A DNA stretch of 64,000 nucleotides, from NCBI RefSeq assembly GCF_009389715.1, contig NW_024067782.1, positions 496,001 through 560,000 of the forward strand, written 5' to 3'. Both the position numbers and the translations under genes were made by a program. Below are positions 59,963 to 64,000 of this stretch, piece by piece; positions within the stretch are counted from its first letter, which is position 1; the number at the start of each line of letters is the position of its first letter. The notes under the pieces were generated by a model. It ran no database searches. It saw only the letters and a list, made by a program, of their open reading frames with translations, and had not been told where the DNA came from. This DNA comes from Phoenix dactylifera (Eukaryota; Streptophyta; Magnoliopsida; Arecales; Arecaceae).

Positions 59963-62317
59963 TCAGAACTTTTGAATGAAGTCATAGATGTGATCAGTGA
60001 TCTCATGTCCCTTTTCCTGGTTGATAAAGTGACCAACTCCCTCCATAACAACTACCTCCTGAAGCAATGGAACATTCTGTTTAAAGCCACCGTTGTGTAT
60101 GTAATCCTGGATACCTGGGTAGTGGTAAGTAAGATCCAGGTCTCCCACAATAAATTTAGCTGGCACTTTTATTTGCACTCCTGTCCATGGCGCTGTCAGC
60201 TCCCAGTTTCTGCCAAAAAAAAAAAGCCCCGGGATATAGAAAGCACCACTCCAGATAATACACTCTAAACTCACAATTTTCGAGAAAATTTAAGAACAAA
60301 AAGAACTAGTGGACTGGCAGAAGAATTGAGGAGCTTAATTTAATACCCTCAGGATAGTAGTTGAAAGCTGTCTAAAACTTACAAGTTCATGCATCGATAG
60401 TAGTTGACCGGCCCGGTAAAACCAGACTTGTCAAATTTGCTCGCATAATAGTTGATGTCCTCTTCCGAGAGCCAAGAACACAATGGACTCTTCTCAGGCA
60501 GATCCCAGCCTTCCTTTGGTATAAGAAAAGGTCCTGGATCTCGACTTTGTAGAATTGTTCTGAAGATTGATGCAGTTCCTATCTGAGCAAATCTTGCCTC
60601 TATAGCTCCTGGTTCCTACACCAACATTAATTATGAAATGGATAACAAGGTTAGAAAAGAAACAAATAAAGCATGAGAACTTATTAACCAATCAGAACCA
60701 TACACCTCTGTGTGCAAATCTGCAACCAATGTTTAACTACAAGAAGAGCGGAAAATCTTCTCCATCCATTCTTTATTATCTTACTGACTGGTTAAGAAGT
60801 AGAAAGTATGAAATATGAGAACAGGTTCATCTATATTCTTCTGAACTTTATTAATCAAAAATTAGTCTAACATTATGTCATTTCTGTTGAAGGATAATTT
60901 AGTTGGTTATTTGTTATCATTGAGCTCGAATGCCATGGTTCACTTTTGCTAAAGGTTGAAGCAAGCAGTAAAAATTGATGATAGACACTTCCACCATGTC
61001 TTTCTTCAGATTTTAAATAATATTTCAGAAATTATCTGTTCTCCAATGAAACTTTTCGGATGTGCTCATGGATTTCATCTATCTAGTAAATATTCGGCAT
61101 TCTGATATCAACCAGGTTAGAAACCGAAAAAGATAAAAAGAAAATATTGGAAGAGAAGTAATAAATATAAAGAATAAAATGTAGGGATCCGAACCTGGAA
61201 TCTACAGATATAGTAGTCATCTCCATAGAGCTTCCGAAAGTAGTCAACAGTTTTCATGGCCGGGTTACGAGGCATAAATGCGACGCTCAAATTCACCAAA
61301 GCCTTCACCTTGTCCGGCCTAAACATGCACAGATACCAGGCAATCAGCGCCCCCCAGTCGTGCCCCACCACAAACACCTGCATTACAATTATAAAAAAAT
61401 AAAAAAAAAAATCAGAAACACCATAAAATTTAGTTTAAAATAACTAAGTGAGTTTTTAATATAAAAATAAATAAATACCTACATATTCCCTCTTCCTCAA
61501 ATACTTGTACACACTATCATGAAAAAAAAAAGGGTTCCAAACACACACACAAAAAAAAAAGCAATCCATTTAATCCATTTAAAACTTAAAAAGAGGTTCA
61601 GTGGGGAAAAAAAGTAGATTTCCTTAATCTATTCCTTCCACATTAGTACACCAAGCAGCAAAAACACAACTAATTTATTCTGATAATAAACCATATATCT
61701 TAAAAATTTGTAAAGCCACCTTTTCCATCATTCCACCGTATAAATTGAATCATTTATTTCAGAATAATGAAGATAGCAGTAGGTTAATTTATTTATGCCG
61801 GATTAACTTATTCTGTAATCAAACACAACCTAATCAAAAACTTAACCAGCAACTTTATCCAAGTGTCAATCTCTAAGAGAACAAATATAAAAGGGAGTAT
61901 GAGAGAATAAATTACTGAAAATGAACAAATAAAATCAACGAACATTTAAAAAAAATATATATATCTTTTATAATAAAAAGAAACAAAGAAAAAGACGAGA
62001 GAGAGGGGAGACTCGAGGGGTCTCACATGTGGGAGGGCGAGGGCGTCGAGGAGTGCAACGAGGTCGCCGACGATGTGCAGGGCGGAGTAGGAGGCGACGT
62101 CAGGCGGCGCGTCGGTGTCGCCGTAGCCACGGAGGTCGGGGGCGATGGCACGATAGCCGCGGGCGGCGAGGCCGGCTATCTGGTGGCGCCACGAGTACCA
62201 GAGCTCAGGGAAGCCGTGGAGGAGGAGCACCGCCGGCCCCTCCCCCTTCTCCACCACGTGCATCCTTATCCCGTTCACCTCCACCGTCCGATGCGAGATC
62301 CCCGAAGCCCCCTCCAT
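59963..62317 (-). CDS. Soluble epoxide hydrolase, copy 3
   Basis: Third intact copy, more diverged. Exons from 5': 62317-62027, 61377-61195, 60615-60383, 60209-59963; all junctions GT-AG, product 317 residues (one codon fewer in exon 3). HGFPE is at 34-38; Asp104 in GHDWG, Asp261 in GDLD and His296 in GVGHF form the triad; YYICRFQ and VNYYR keep the lid tyrosines. Exon 1 is almost the same as in copy 2, while exons 2 and 3 differ much more (for example RTILQSRDPGPFLIPKEG). That contrast suggests gene conversion or strong constraint in exon 1. Intron 1 is 649 bp against 88 bp in the other copies. An in-frame upstream ATG at 62530 exists, but the start shared with the other copies is preferred. 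Substrate preference may differ. Confidence 0.92.
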
Positions 62318-63548
62318 CTCTCTCTCTCTCTGAGGACTCTGCCTTCCTTCTTCCCTATATGTAGCATATGTTCCGTCTTTTTGCATGGAGTCGGCAACCC
62401 CGCCGGTCGCTTCGCATCCAGAAGTTGTTGATAACGGAAAAAAATACGCTTCGCCTTCATTTTGTTCGCTTGGAAAAGATTTCGTGTGGGCCCACCCGCC
62501 AAGGGCCGGTCCGACTACTGAAATGTCCAATATCTAGAAGAAATCTACGCCCACGACCTAAAAGCCAAGGACATTCTTTTGAGCTCGCTCAAAACAATCC
62601 AAGTAAATACAACGATGGCGGATATCCCATGGCGCTCCGGCGTAACAAGGCATGCGGAAAATTGGCAATTGATTGGCTTACCATTTTATTTAAATACTCT
62701 TTAATATTGTCCAATAATACGTTTTGGACGGCGTTTCTTTAATTGATAGAAGGTTATTAACTTATTCTATCGATTCCAGTCATGGGTGATTTCTAGCCAC
62801 CTATTAGTTTTCGTCAGCTGACAAATAATTTTATGGTTCGAAGGTACCAACTCATCAATCTATGAAAAGTTTTGACAGGTAGATCAAGTGACGTGGATAT
62901 AAATCGCATGTTTATCAAGATTTAGAAAATTTAAAATATGCATGAAATGTAACAAATTGCATTAGGACTATGTGACGGGATTCTACAACAAATCTTTATG
63001 TTTGATTGTTAAATATTTTGTTTTCTAATTCTTACGAAGTTATCTATATTCGAATGATTTAATTTAGCGGCAATTAATTTTCAATCCTCCAGATGACCAT
63101 GCTATAACAAAATATCCATGTTTACTGGAACTTCTATATCTAATCCCCACTTAACGGTCTTCATAATTCTCGGTTCTTAATAGCCATTCCAGTATTCTAA
63201 AATCCTAAAGATTTCCCCCACGACCCCCACTAGAGATGGTTACAGCACGTTGATTATTCTCGATATCCTGAGTAATCCTAATTAATCGTATTCCGTTAAG
63301 GTAATTCCTCATAGCACACATCAATGATGATCTTACACGCATACCCCAAATCTGTTATTTATGCAAATCGGTTCTTTAATTAACTGGCCCAAATCTCATC
63401 ATTCTCTTCGCAGCAAATATTGAAACCGCTTCTTTATTCAATTGCCCCAAATCTTTTCTTCCCTCCTTTGCCAAATCTCTTCTTCCCCATTTGTTTCTTT
63501 TTCTCTATAGATGGTGAACTGAAAACATTCCCAATTCTTGTCTATTAG
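62318..63548. other. Upstream region of copy 3
   Basis: A (CT)n tract lies just before the start codon, as in the other copies, probably in the 5' UTR. Similarity to the other two upstream regions ends there. No further gene is recognised up to 63548. Confidence 0.6.
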
Positions 63549-64000
63549 TGCATAAAAGGGGTTCGCAAAGAAGAATTCTCTCTACTTTATTTTATCTTTC
63601 TCTTCACGGCGGACACCGACGGCTGGCAGAAGCCGGCGAAGGTGGCTCGCCGCCGGTCCCCGTTAGCCGTTGGGGGGGACGGCCACCCGGATACCTCCTT
63701 CGGCCCCCTCCTGGTGGACTCGGCCGATGACCTCCTGGCTGAGTCTGGGGACCCGGGGCTGAGTCGACGACTCGGCAAGGCCCCGATGCGGGCTGATCCT
63801 GAGCCCAGCCAGGCGGCCGCGGCCCGAGCCAAAACCCAGAAGCGGCCCAGGCCGCAGGCGGGCCTTGGCCCACTTGGGGGTACCGGGCTGGGGGCCCAGC
63901 TGGCCCTTGTATCTGTGGGCCGAGGGAACCCAACCGGGCCCGCCCAGCGCAACCGGGCCCACGAGGCCGGGCGCCGGGGTCGCAGGCCGGTGGGTGCGGG
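63549..64000 (+). other. GC-rich open frame running off the window
   Basis: From 63549 one frame stays open for 150 codons to the window end, with no in-frame ATG before about 63786. It reads ADTDGWQKPAKVARRRSP, then SADDLLAESGDPGL, and becomes rich in Arg, Pro, Gly and Ala. The other frames are also long because of GC content (above 70 percent by eye). It may be the start of a retrotransposon ORF1/gag or a later exon of a gene. I do not recognise it. Confidence 0.35.

Noticed and set aside
62318..62530. Upstream in-frame start for epoxide hydrolase copy 3
   Set aside because: Not conserved in the other copies, which all share the start at MEGASG.

Overview
The window is nuclear DNA from a flowering plant, most likely a monocot and perhaps a palm. 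The kingdom call rests on spliced plant-type genes and plant transposon families. The palm guess is an inference from GC-rich first exons, monocot-like repeat families and LTR style. Most of the window is transposon-derived. Four gene loci stand out: a complete cytosolic ribosomal protein gene (RPL18, + strand, 23439-30060) and three complete, tandemly arranged soluble epoxide hydrolase genes on the - strand (37494-39004, 42911-44994, 59963-62317). A broken fourth epoxide hydrolase copy lies at 51985-53966.

Layout. 1-2808: gene-free, low-complexity DNA. 2809-3278: a Tourist-like MITE with a TAA duplication. 3442-9194: a 5.75 kb CACTA element with a decayed TNP2-type transposase and an ATG duplication. 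11219-15125: a decayed LINE (minus). 15126-23438: gene-poor DNA with two small inverted-repeat elements and the RPL18 promoter. 23439-30060: RPL18, whose fourth intron is 5.76 kb because it holds a hAT element (26684-29155) and other debris, including a 17-nt LINE tail. 30649-30720: an isolated acylpyruvase (FAHD1-like) exon fragment. 31437-34735: a second LINE split by a 1.67 kb solo LTR. 35961-37027: a third LINE fragment, sitting inside the 3' flank of epoxide hydrolase copy 1.

37.5-62.3 kb is the epoxide hydrolase cluster. Copies 1 and 2 are a recent duplication that includes 3' and 5' flanks, with separate later insertions: a LINE and a probable hAT near copy 1, and a 264-bp LINE tail just upstream of copy 2. 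Between copies 2 and 3 lie a 4.9 kb Mutator-like element with terminal inverted repeats of about 1.6 kb that carry a captured GC-rich segment (46166-51039), the pseudogene with a CACTA element inside its last exon, and a hybrid LTR retroelement (54060-58734). The hybrid has a 2.15 kb LTR on one end and a tandem TRIM array of 137-bp LTRs on the other, yet a single 5-bp duplication flanks the whole.

Function. RPL18 is a housekeeping gene for cytosolic translation. The epoxide hydrolases belong to the plant soluble alpha/beta-hydrolase family, which opens fatty-acid epoxides in cutin and oxylipin metabolism. All three intact copies keep the oxyanion HGFP motif, the Asp-Asp-His triad and the lid tyrosines, so all three could be active. 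No system outside known families was found; the most unusual objects are the hybrid retroelement and the long-arm MULE.
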